Assembly: GCF_036669915.1 (NCBI RefSeq)
Contig: NC_089325.1
Coordinates: 8,913,359-8,977,358, forward strand
DNA from: Pocillopora verrucosa
Lineage: Eukaryota > Cnidaria > Anthozoa > Scleractinia > Pocilloporidae
Direction of reading: 5' to 3'
DNA length: 64,000 bases
Shown here: positions 1 to 11,302 of the stretch, one piece after another
Layout: every line of letters begins with the position of its first letter
Position numbering within the stretch: position 1 is the stretch's first letter
Position numbers and translations under genes: made by a program
The notes under the pieces: generated by a model
Told to the model about the DNA's origin: nothing
Databases searched by the model: none
Seen by the model: only the letters and a program-made list of their open reading frames with translations

Positions 1-1233
1 ATGTACAGCCAGTATTTTTTTAAATTGAAAAAGGTACTTAATATAATGACAAGAGATGTTAGTGTGGAACAATATTCTCATTCTCACAATCAAAGTGAAG
101 TTTGTCATTAAAGTAAGCTACCTTACCGATTTTGATATGTCCAGTAGGTAGCGTCCCGTGGAATTGTACACAAATGCTTTCCATAACAACACAGAACTTG
201 TGGGTGAAATATATACTGGAAAAGGGATAATAAAGGAAAAGATTAATGGAGAGAAGGACAAGTAAACAGAGAGAAGAACGACTAATCAAGGGAATCAAGT
301 TAAAGTAAGTTGTCCTGCTGCACCTGTAATCCATTGTTCAATGTATTTACCTTTCTTCCACAGCAATATCCTAACTTTTCCATAACAGGATCAATTTCTT
401 GTTCAAAAACTTCTGACAACTAAGTAAACAATTCCAAGGTAAGCAAACACCCAAACAACAAGATTAGAATATTTATTGATCCAAAAGTGTACCAAATCAC
501 GAGACAGACTCTTCAAACTGAAATAGTACATCACTGGCAAACAAAAGCTTGTACATTTACCTTTGTACAATATTTATACACTCTTGAAGTTTTTCTGTTA
601 TACAACCAAGCATTATCAAACATCAACCAGACATCATCACAGTACTGCAGAAGACAAAGTAAAGACACTGATCAGTGAAACAACATATTAGTGATTGCTC
701 TTAGAAGATTAGATCTAATGCAGTGTTCCAAGATACATCATGAACATCTTGTTCCATGGAACCTATTCTTTGGCGAAACCTTCATCATACAACACCTTCA
801 TTCAGGGGACAAAAACAGAGAGAAGACCTCTCTCTGCCAGGAGGAGAGACTTTTCCTGGGTTCCTACACTTGCTTTTAACTTTCAATCAGAGGTCACCTT
901 AAGCACTCACAACATGAAATGCACTCATTGTACTCCACTTTGTGACTGCTAGTAGCAATTAAATCCATGTCCAGTACTTGTGTGAATTAAACACAAAATG
1001 TCACAAAGAAGTTAATTATGTTTTCTTCATATGTCGTCTGGCTGTTTGAAATAACAACCCCCATCAATTCCCAACAAGAAAAATGAGAAGTTTTTTTTTA
1101 AATTATTAGTTGTTTAACATAGATGCCAACCCAACATCTACTCAGAAAACAGCTCTTATCAGGTGGGCACCTGTCCCTTGTCCCAGGTACATTCTGTGAT
1201 AAAAACAAGTTGATCATTTAAACCCATACAAAC
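1..1233. other. Intron of the CBP/p300 gene
   Basis: No exon matching the next bromodomain segment (family pattern VDDVWLMFNNAW) was found on the minus strand here, so the stretch appears to be one intron. No repeat or RNA gene was recognised. Two CCCTAA units lie just to the right, at about 1403-1416 in the next intron. Confidence 0.6.
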
Positions 1234-4200
1234 CTCCCAGGGGTTATTGTACTGCCCAGCATCCAGTTTTCGTTTAATTGTAGAGAGATCCATGGGATTT
1301 CTCACTATTTCAAAGTAATCCTGAAAAAACAAACAAAAAATTTGATTAGAAGAAAGCTTTTTGACTATAACAACCATTTCTTTCACACCTTTATTCAAAG
1401 ATAACCCTAACCCTAAAAAGTAATCATCACTGAGAGTACAAATCAAGAAGCTTCAACTTTCCACTTTAACTGAACAACTGAAACTAGAACAAGAAATCAA
1501 ACAAACTGTCATAAACTAACCAAACAACCCAACAGTTTTGGGTCCACAGGCTGTCTGAATGGAAGAGAGTCTGGCTCTTGTTTATACAACTTCTCTAAAG
1601 TGGGCATAAGTGCAATCCGTAACTCCTCTGGGAGGAAAACTGAAAGAGAAGCAATTCAAAAAAGAGAAATTAGCCAACAGACCTTTTCCACAATCCAAAG
1701 CTCAAAGGACAACCTTTTCATTTACAGACACCTGAGATTAATATAAATTTCTAAATTAACCTACTTAACATCTTTGAGAGAATTCTTAAGTTTCCTTAAC
1801 TATTATCCAACCTTGTCCCAGGTGAATCTGCTTCAGAGCCTTTAAATCATAAGTTCTCAGACACCAGGAAATCAAGAAGCTACATGTGCCATTGAAAAAA
1901 GCTTTTCAAGCTTTACTTAGGAACCAACCTCCACTTAACTTATTTCTGATGTAGATATATAGGCAATTGGAACAATATTTTTTTTTTCTTTTGTGAATTG
2001 TTTGTAACAGAAATGAGACTCTGAGGAGGTCACTTAACTCCTAGTAAATTCTCTCTTTTGATCAAATACATAATGCTTTGTTTAGTTCATCATCAACCCC
2101 CCTAATATTCAAACCATTTTTATAGCTGAGAGACTCTGTTGTAGATTTTAAAAAAATTGACTTTTTTTAATTATGAAATTTTGGGAGGAAGAGTTTGAAA
2201 TAGGAGTTCAATTCTTCACTGGGATAAGCCATAGGAAGTTTTTTCTTCTTCAGTAAAGTTGTTATATAAATTGACAAACAATGTAACAAGATAGAATACT
2301 CAAGGAAGGTGACACAAGATTATAACCTTTCTTAAGGGGGTATCTTGTTGTTCCAGGGGCAGGTATTGATGAGGATGATGTGGATAATGAGGAGTTTCCA
2401 GGAGTTGGTATAGACTGAGTTGAACATGTCGACCCTCCTTGTTGGGGCTCTTGCTTTATTTGAGGTGTAGAAGAACCTTTTTGGGGAACTGAGGTTGAAG
2501 TTGCAGAGCTTGGGGTGATATCTTGATGCTGAAATTACAGTAAAACAATATCATTTTTGTCCAAATTTATTTTAAGATCCTTGATAAGGCATGTTGATTG
2601 GATAGAATATGGACAGAAGCATTGGTGTGCAGGGAAACTTAAACATTTCTGATCATGCTATCCTTTGTCTCTATATGTTGTACTTAAATTTGTTTCACTG
2701 TCTTCTTCTATCTCACAAAATCAAAGATTACTCTTTAAAGACCAAATAAGAAAACTGAACTTGAACTTCATATGGGAAAACATCAAAACATATAATACCC
2801 TAATGGCATAACAGTCATGGTTAAAGGATTGCTTTACAGTCTCGTGTTTTCCTGAAGGTTTTTTTGGCAGGAATAAGAAAAATACTACCTTTCCCATCTG
2901 TGAATTTGCAGCCGGCGGAGATGCAGGCTCTGTCTTTACTTTAACCATCTGAGACTGAGCATTAGGAGCACATAATCCATTGTCTGTTGCAGAACTATAT
3001 CCACTAGAACTTCCAGCACCAGCTTGAGATACAGGTGACTGAGCCTGAGTTGTAACTACCAAGTTTTTCCCACTTTCACGAGGTGGATTTTTTCCCTGTG
3101 ACTGATTAGTAGTCATCATTTGCCCTGATGGAGACATCTGATTTTTAACTTGTTGTTTTGGAAGTGGGACTGTGGACTGCTGTGATGTTTGTGCTTGTTG
3201 TGTAGCAGAAACTTGACTTGCTATTTGAAGATGAGGTGACAAAGTGCCTTGTAGAGGTGGCGATGTCATGGGTGGAGCTTGGGGAGAAGAGTTTTGAGAT
3301 TGTCCAAGTGCATCAAACTTTTGATGTACAGCTGCCACTGCCGCAGCCTGTGCCTGTGCAGCAGCTGCTGCAACTGAGGGAATTTGGGGAACTCCAAGGT
3401 CTCCATTTAGTTGAGGAAATGCAACTGAAAGGGCAAACAAAAATATTTAGTTTCTTATGTTGAGAAATCATAATGTACAGTAAACCCTTAGCAGCTCACT
3501 TACGTTGTGATGGAGTCATGCCTCCTCTCATTTGCTGATTTATTCTTCTTTGTCGTTTCTCTTCCAGCTCTTTTTGAATCTTGTATATTTTCTCTGCTAA
3601 TAAGTGGTAATATTCCTCCTACAAGATACATCAAGTTTAACAAGAATGTTGATTAAGCATTTCTCTCCATCCTTTCTAACAGTTGCACAAAACAGTTTGT
3701 TAAAAGAAATTGTTGGGTGAAATAACATGATGAAGATGAGAAAAGAACAAATCTAAAAAAAATCGAACAACTTCAGCTCACAACTTACTCTGCTATTTGC
3801 CGTGTCATACATATCACCCTCTACTTTCCTTGCATATGAAACAAGGTTCCCCATTCTCCGATCTCTAAGAGCAGCTGGATCATGCACTGGAGTTGGAAAG
3901 ATGGCAGTGACCCTGCAATACAAAATTTCAGCCCAGAACTTTACTCAGATGCATCTTCCTTAACCATCAAATGTTAACTTCAAAAGTTAGATTCTTTATG
4001 CTTAAACTCTCTCGAAAAACTTGATATAAATTGAATAATCAACAGAGCTTAAGAAATTGATTGCTTAAACTCAATTAGGATACATGACTTACAGTTTGTG
4101 TACAAGATGATTCCTGAGATCTGGCGTAACATGCTGATGCCACTCTTTAGGACCCCGATTACCACTTGCTGTTGTGCTAAAGAGAGAATTGACAGACATT

Positions 4201-7200
4201 GCTTTTTTCAATACAGATGATTAAAATTTTGTGGACGAAAGATTACTGAGCACAGATCAAATCAAGCAAAACAAACTTACTGCCACATTCAACTCTGATA
4301 ACTCTTACCTTGTCGCTGTGGCTGATGTTTCACCAAATGATCTGTTATCCGCTGTCAATTGCATTGAGGGATCTGATCTCAGGAGATTTGTATTTGCTAT
4401 AAATAAATTATATTAAGGTTTTCCTGGTCACTCTCCTTTGATAAAAATATAAGCAATTTCAGGCCGTGAAATTGCGCCTAATACAGTCGCCAATGCAACT
4501 AAATTTTTCACTTTGGCGACCAAATCCTGAAAGTTAGTCACCAAATTGGTGACTAGAACGTTTCATCATAACCTTACCAAGAGATATAGTGAATTAAAAA
4601 AATTTGCAAAGATAAATCCGCGGCAAACTTCCTTGTTAAGTTTGTTTCCAAAACGTAACACATGCATCTCGATCAATAACTAGACGCCATCTTGGATTTA
4701 GATGAGCCTGAATGTTGTATATCATCCATCCTAGTGTCCACTCTGTAGCACGTTAAAGATCTTTTCCCTAACTTAATTTTAGAGGGTCTATCTTGAACGC
4801 TGACAGCGTAAAGAAAGATTTTGTTTGTCTTTGAAAATGGCGACCAACTTTTTGAGAATTGGCTACCACTTTGAAGAATTTAGGAGCCAAGTGGCTATCA
4901 GAAAAAAAAGTTAATTTCATGCCCTGAATTTTGGTTGTAACATCAGATACATGTACATGTCATTCCTCCATTTTTTTGTTGAGGGATGAAAAGTTCCTTC
5001 AATTTCTACAATACACACAATGAAATTCCCCCTTGTAAAAAGGACTTTACATAATCAAATAGCTATAATGTTAAAACAGCGCTTGCTTAAAACACAGAAC
5101 CATCACAATCACCAGGATAGAAAGGAAAACAACTTTGAAGCCTTTCCTTACCAGTATATGGCTGTAACCGTGGTTCTCCATTTGTTGCCAAAGTAATACC
5201 AAGAGCTTCATATGCCCTTTCAATACCTTGGACACTTCCTTGAACTTTGAAGAAAGGGAAAAAAAAAAAAGAAACTACTGGTTACAGCAACACACCTTAA
5301 ATTTTGAGAGATACTAACATAAACTTGATAAAGGAAAAAATAAAGAATTAACATGAAAGACTTTGCACGTAAATTAGAGATGACATCCATTAATGGAATA
5401 AATGGCAATGAAGTGAATAAAATTAATTAACTGTCTAATACCTCGATTTCTGTTATCTGATGCATGCTTCAAAGGGAGGCAGACTGGGCAGTCCCGTCTC
5501 ATGCAGTTTTTCCAGTGTGAAATAATTTGTCTTGAAGAAGCACAATGGGCAACTGAAACATAAAAATGAGATCAGGCACAACAACTTGATATATACATGC
5601 CTACACAAAATTCCTGTCACAAGACAGGTCATTTGCTCACATGGTTAAAATAAATTTGGTACTCATATGGTGAAACAGACTAACTTGAAATCAGTCAGCT
5701 GAATTTTAATTTAATGCAGAATTATCCAGCCTTTCAGGCAACCACCCTAATTTTTCCCATAGTTTCCTTCTGTAACTATTACCTCTGTAGCATGGGGAAT
5801 ACAAACAAAGTAGACTTTTCCAGTTTTAGCCTGCTTGGTTAGTTCTTATAACCAGAGAGCGTGGATAGAACTTATATGTCTTAAATTCACATGGTTCTAT
5901 AGTTCCATTTAACATAACACACTTTACAGCCTCCAAAGAGTCATAACCAGAATTATACAATTGATCAAAAGCTTAATTCTCTCATGATTTGACATAACTT
6001 TTCCAAAATTAATAATATTTTCTGCCATCAGAAACCCATGGTCATAGTGTCCAACCAAGCAAAGCTGTTTCATAGTAAAACCTGAAATTCACCAGACATT
6101 TTTCCAAGGACCAACTGTTATTTGCAGGCTAGAACATGCTCACAAATTTCAGAACTTGAACTTACACTATTCAATGTTCAAAAAATGTTTCCTTAAGATA
6201 TATTTATAGTCCTAAAATTTAAAAAAAATCATAATAGTTTCAGTTTGTCACATCACTCAAAGGTTTTCCCAAACCTTGACATGTTTTTCCAGCAGTACAT
6301 GTTGTCATGTGGTTCAAGACATTCTTCATAGTTCGACAGTGAGGTAAGTTGCAGGGTTTCACAGCTCCATTTTGGGCCTGTTGCTCTCGACGTTGGCATT
6401 TGTGTGCATGAAGCAGAAGTACTAGTTGTTGTTGTATTAATCTTCGTTTCTCAGGGTCTGCTGTTGGAGGCTGAGCTAATCCTGATGCCTGCTGGAAAGA
6501 AAAGAAAAGTGTATAGCAATTGATTAAAAACATCAATAAAGTAAACATTGTCATCACAAAGCTAAGTGGTTTACAATGTTATGACCAATGTCTAAGACAT
6601 TATTCTAATGAAAATAATGAGAAAAAGTTATTATGATTAGGTTGGCAAATGTTGGAAAGAGTGTAATAATTGTGATTAATAATTCTGCAAAAAGACAGCC
6701 TCAGTTACAAAATCAAATATTTAATGGGAAACTTGAACTCAAGTAATAACCACTAGATGTAAACTTTTACAGACAACTTAACGCATTTCAAGTGATCACA
6801 ATAACCTTACAACTTCTAATATAGCTTCACTTAGGGTTATCCTGTCAGTTCCTTAGCCTCCTGAGAATAACCAAAGACTTTAAAAGCAGAAAGCAGCACT
6901 TAAAAAAGTAAAAGATTTTCCTTATAACTTTGTGCATGTTGAGTACACAAGACATTTCCATGGTTTCAGTCCACTCACTTTACAATAAATTTTCCATGTA
7001 TTAATTTTGATCGGGCAGTTAATTGCCATTTGTTAACTCATAACATAACTTTCCCAGACATTTGTTACAATAATAACCAAACAATAAGAATACTAAGTAG
7101 ACATCATATTCCTGCATGAGGTCAGTCTATCATTCAGACAGGTTGTATACTATGAAGCAGTTAAAAGAGAAAACTATCTCTATTTTATTATCTCAAACTG

Positions 7201-8907
7201 ACAGAACAAATAGTAAAAGATTTATAGGGTAAACAAGACAGATAGCTGAAACAAAAATAAACTACAAAAGTTCATACTATTTGAAGTTACAGGATCAAAA
7301 ATTAGGCCAAAATTTCAAAATGTAACAAATTAAAAATCTTATCAAAGCTGAATAAACTGATGTAGATTTGTGCAATACAACGACTTAAACTGTGTTCCTT
7401 TCACTCCCAACGTTTAAAGCAGCTTCAAAGAAGACGCTGTATGCTGCAATATACCATAATAATAACCAAAAAATTAACTGTAAGCCAAATACGATAAAAA
7501 TACAGCTAATAACCGCACCAACAAATTTCGGAAAATAAAACGCATAACGTATTTCCATCCACAAAAAAAACATACAAAGGTGAAGCAAGGTTAGACAATA
7601 CGAGAAGCTGTCAGGATAAGTTACCCTGATTAAAATACCACGACATGGAGAGTTCAGTGATGTTCAGGAATGGCTCATCAACAAAACAACAGGGAAAATC
7701 ACTGCAATAGCCAAAGATCGACAATATTTTTCATTTTCCGTCTAGTTTTAGTGTAATGCCTTTTCATTTTCACGAATACAGCTCGAACTAAAGAAGGAGA
7801 AAACTAAATTCAAGATGACATTGGATTTAGCAGTAAGGAAAAGGACATCTACCGTTTGACAGCCACGAAATATCAATGCAGAAGCCAGCCACTACGTTTA
7901 CATATGACTACGAAAAACTCAGTACTTACTTGGCCTAAAGATACTCTGGATTGATCTGGGCTTCCGTTCATACCAGAATGACTCACGAAATTATTCGCCA
8001 ACTGTTCTTGTTGCAGCTGAGGTAACGGATTTTGAAAGGGATTGCTCCCGGAATTACTCGCGTTCATATTAGTAGTTCGAGAAAATGTCGCTCCGATTTC
8101 GTGCGCCACTGTATTCAAAGCGATCGATTGAGTCGCTGAGCTAGGCCCATTCATAGATCCCATCAAAGCGTTGTTGTTGGCAAGCATGTTCATATCGAGC
8201 GAATTATTACCATACTGGGCTGCAACTTGCAGTCTTGCATCCCTCGCCACCTTACTCTGCAATGCCGAGTTCACTGTTGACATCGGCAGAGACGATGACG
8301 GGGCAGGACTCAAACCAACACTTCCAAGATGGAGGTCATTGGATGAAGTGAGCGGTGTTGCAGGAGTAGGAGTCCCACTCGTACTGACCGGCATTTGAGG
8401 AGGAGACGACAAAGAATTGTTCACTGCCGGACTTTTAACCGATGTTAAAGTAGTCAACGATGGACTATCAGGACTAGATACGCTAACTGTCGAAGAGATG
8501 GCACTGGTGTTGAGCGTAGAGCTCGCGCCACTTGACAGGGGAACATTCGATTGAAGAATTTGCTGCAAACTCGAGGTAGCACTTGAAACATCAGCTGTTG
8601 TTTCACCATTAGTTAGACCATCAGAATTAGGAATCATTGCGGGTCCACCAAGTTCATCGGGTAAACTGGCATCCAGGTCTTCCATAAACTTCCAATTGAA
8701 CTCTTTAAAGGGAAGACGGTAATTTAAATAAGTTAAAGGAACGGAACATAGACCTGGAGAACTCACTACAACTGCAAACTTAAAACGCTCACAAACACAG
8801 GAAAAAAATCAGTTGACATTATATTTACCAGCATTGTCGGTTGGTGTGTCTGGGGCTCCTATTTTCGGTCGCTTGTTCGGTGGTCCGTCTACCAGTTGCT
8901 CGGCCAT
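1234..8907 (-). CDS. CREBBP/EP300: CBP/p300 histone acetyltransferase, 5' half (continues past the left edge)
   Basis: Transcriptional coactivator and lysine acetyltransferase of the nucleus. Thirteen coding exons can be read on the minus strand: 8829-8907, 7930-8702, 6275-6491, 5442-5552, 5152-5244, 4309-4396, 4093-4176, 3789-3912, 3504-3618, 2889-3424, 2327-2528, 1521-1639, 1234-1320. They sum to 876 codons with every intron phase matching and no internal stop. The start is ATG at 8907 ([19 protein letters not shown]), matching the family N-terminus MAE.L..GPP..KR.K. Domain order: Ser/Thr-rich N-terminus; TAZ1 (exons 3-4; [22 protein letters not shown], Cys/His zinc ligands, [13 protein letters not shown]); KIX (exons 7-9; [19 protein letters not shown] through [20 protein letters not shown]); Gln/Ser-rich linker; and the start of the bromodomain ([39 protein letters not shown]). 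Exon 12 uses donor gttagt and gives LLGCLDYF where vertebrates have LLGIPDYF. The HAT, PHD, ZZ, TAZ2 and NCBD regions lie off the window. Single-copy CBP/p300 is normal for non-vertebrates, so CBP versus p300 cannot be assigned. Confidence 0.96.
4459..4930 (+). repeat. Dispersed repeat, copy 1 (in a CBP intron)
   Basis: About 470 bp that recurs in inverted orientation at about 27636-28081, in a coronin-7 intron. Shared landmarks include 'gaaattgcgcctaata', 'gtcgccaatgcaacta', 'catcttggatttagatgag', 'gtccactctgtagca' and 'gccaactttttgagaa', in the same order. Reading frames contain stops in both copies, so it is not a functional gene. The class is unknown; no target-site duplication was certain. 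Confidence 0.75.
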
Positions 8908-11021
8908 TACTACTACAATACAAAAACCCACTACACGAAAACGACTTGTTGATCATACATAGTCATCGCCTTTAAAACGGCGAAGCGCCTTCGTCCCCTG
9001 AAAATAAATTCAATCAGTAGATTACTAATCTGACTAAGGAAAAGAATCTCTCCGATGGAATGAAGTCACAACGAGCCGTACTACAACAAAATTAACGCAG
9101 AAGTAAAAACAAAATCATGGCCGCTTACCATTGTCGTTCTCACAGCATTATGACAACGAACCGAACAAAACAGTATAAGACGGCTTTAAGATCCTTTGTA
9201 AGTGTCCTTCGATGAACGAATTATCTCCTCTCCTCCAGATGAATCTGATTTTTCCTGTCGTAAAGCTTCAACTAGTAATGAAAACTTGAAGTAAAATAGC
9301 GTTCCGAAAAGTTCCCTGTGTCAATGCCGTGAAGCGCAACAAGCGATGGCTCAACAGCGCGGGGGGGCCCAGCCCCACCATCATGCATTGCGGTCGTTAA
9401 TCGCCATTAATTTTAATTTATGACAATCATCTTGGAGCCTGGAACCGAAGAAAACAATAGATAACCTCGCTTCGGTGTCCTTCGCACACCGTGTAGCACG
9501 CAACCGGAAGGAGTTGCATCACTCTTCAATCCCACTCACTGGAAGTAAGAGAATTTTTTTTCTCGCTTGTGAGGGGAAATAAATATTTGAAACTAGATGT
9601 CAGAAAAGAGGGCGTACTTCATAAAATTTGCTAAAAGTTGTTTACCCTATTTGACAAATTTATGAAAGCGTGAATTATTTTCTTGAAAAAAAGAAAGCGG
9701 CTTATACTTTCCAGAGTAATGTGACCATACTTTCCTTGACGGGATGGTTACATGTCAATTTACTTACTTGCATGTCGGCTTTTGGGATTCCAAAACAATA
9801 CGCGATTATCTTTCCTATAATGGAACGAATAAAAATTTTCACTAAAACGACCTTACAATTAAATCTGTGATCGATATTTATTGAGCACGCAATCACTTCG
9901 ATAGAACACGAAGCGCTTCCGCTTGAACGAATTTTATCAGCGTGAACCCGAAGGCTGGTATTGAAGGTACCATCAGAATGAAAAAAGAAAAATTGCATAG
10001 CGCCTGATCTTCCATGTATATATTCGTAAAGGATGTAGTGTGTTCATCTTACTCGTTGAGCGATCTGAGTAGCTCTGACTGAAGGTCACGAAATCACGGT
10101 TCATTAATATTTAAAGAGTTCAACTGAGACACAATAGCGGGTATAAAGACGAGACTACAATACGTCCCTTACCGTTCGATCAACGAATTTCTTGAGAGAT
10201 ATGGGATTTGGACTATGTTAATGTGACTTCCGGCAAATTTATATCTTAATTCCTTCCAAATGTTCCTTAAAACCATATTTCCAAACTAACGGTTTTTCGT
10301 CTCTTTTCCAAAGTACAACTTTATGGATTCAAATACTGTTGTTGAATTACATTCTATTTACATGTTCCAAATATGACGACTGTCGTGAGACAATTTTTCT
10401 CTGACTTAAGACATAAAAACACGAATTTGATCATCGGCTTCATCAGGAAAACATGAAAACCGGTTACACCATGTTTGCGTTATGGGCCCGAAGGAACAGA
10501 AGTAAATTATCCTTACGGATAACTCATGGGATAGTAACAAGGCAGCAGACAACTCTCTGCAGAATCCTTTCTAGTTCATTAAAAGAATATGAACACTGAT
10601 GAAGAATAATTCCCCCAAATGGATCAATGCAGTCTATGACAAGTAGGTATTGATTATTGACAATCGCGGTTCGGTAACACTGCATCAAGGCTTCCATGCC
10701 TATTTACCGAAAACTGTAAGCTTCAAGGAAACAGTAAAATCAACAGTGCAGGGAAGGTAAATAAAAAATAGAGGTGTTTACTAACTAGTGCAGCCAAACT
10801 AAGATCAAATTAAGTTTCTCATTCATATCTAAACAACGCCACACATGCATTTTCCCGCGCTTTTGATTAGTTGAACGTTTTCCCGCGCTTGGCATTAACA
10901 TGAGTAATTTACTCTGCTATAACTCTCAGTCGAATCCTTGGCATGATTTGCAGATTAAGTATCGTTTTACCATATTTAATTAATGTGTCGTTGTTGATCG
11001 ACTTGTGTGAAGCAGTGGAAG
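8908..11021. other. Upstream region of the CBP/p300 gene
   Basis: Probably 5' UTR, promoter and intergenic DNA. A GC-richer patch lies around 9310-9500. Open frames near 9670-9998 exist on both strands, but show no splice-site structure or recognisable protein. A promoter for the minus-strand CBP gene is expected in 8908-9400, but no single element can be fixed. Confidence 0.4.
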
Positions 11022-11302
11022 ATGGTTGCTGCAATCGGGCAGACACGCTTTGGTGGTCCGTATAACAGAGGGGTTATGAGGGGGGAGAGGGAAAGTAGCA
11101 TAGGTAACTCCAGTGCTCAGGTACCCTCCCTTCGTAACCGCCCTGTAAGTTGCTTGACAGGAAGTTTACTCTGTTCCCATTCCAGAAAGAAGTGAAGTGT
11201 GACAACATGGATGAAATACCTGGTTTTGCGCACACCTTACTTGTTGCCCCAGGACTTCACGCCGATAAGAAATACAAAGATCTGATGACTGTACTTCGCT
11301 AA
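11022..11302 (+). CDS. Unrecognised small protein (about 79 aa), two-exon candidate
   Basis: ATG at 11022 opens exon 1 (11022-11144, 41 codons, including GQTRFGGPYNRGVMRGE). A canonical gtaagt donor at 11145 and a pyrimidine-rich ttcccattccag acceptor ending at 11185 would join it in phase to exon 2 (11186-11302; MDEIPGFAHTLLVAPG, then KKYKDLMTVLR and TAA). The predicted intron is only 41 nt, which is short for a cnidarian. Without splicing the frame ends at TGA shortly after the donor. AATAAA-like sequence follows at about 11394. Composition (Gly/Arg-rich N-terminus, amphipathic C-terminus) looks protein-like, but I do not recognise the family. It lies head-to-head with CBP, about 2.1 kb away. 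It could instead be a decayed retrocopy or chance frame. Confidence 0.38.

Noticed and set aside
1403..1416. CCCTAACCCTAA, telomere-like
   Set aside because: Only two units; chance within an intron, too short for an interstitial telomere.
9670..9998. Open frames on both strands upstream of CBP
   Set aside because: No homology, no splice structure, overlapping on opposite strands; AT-rich chance frames.
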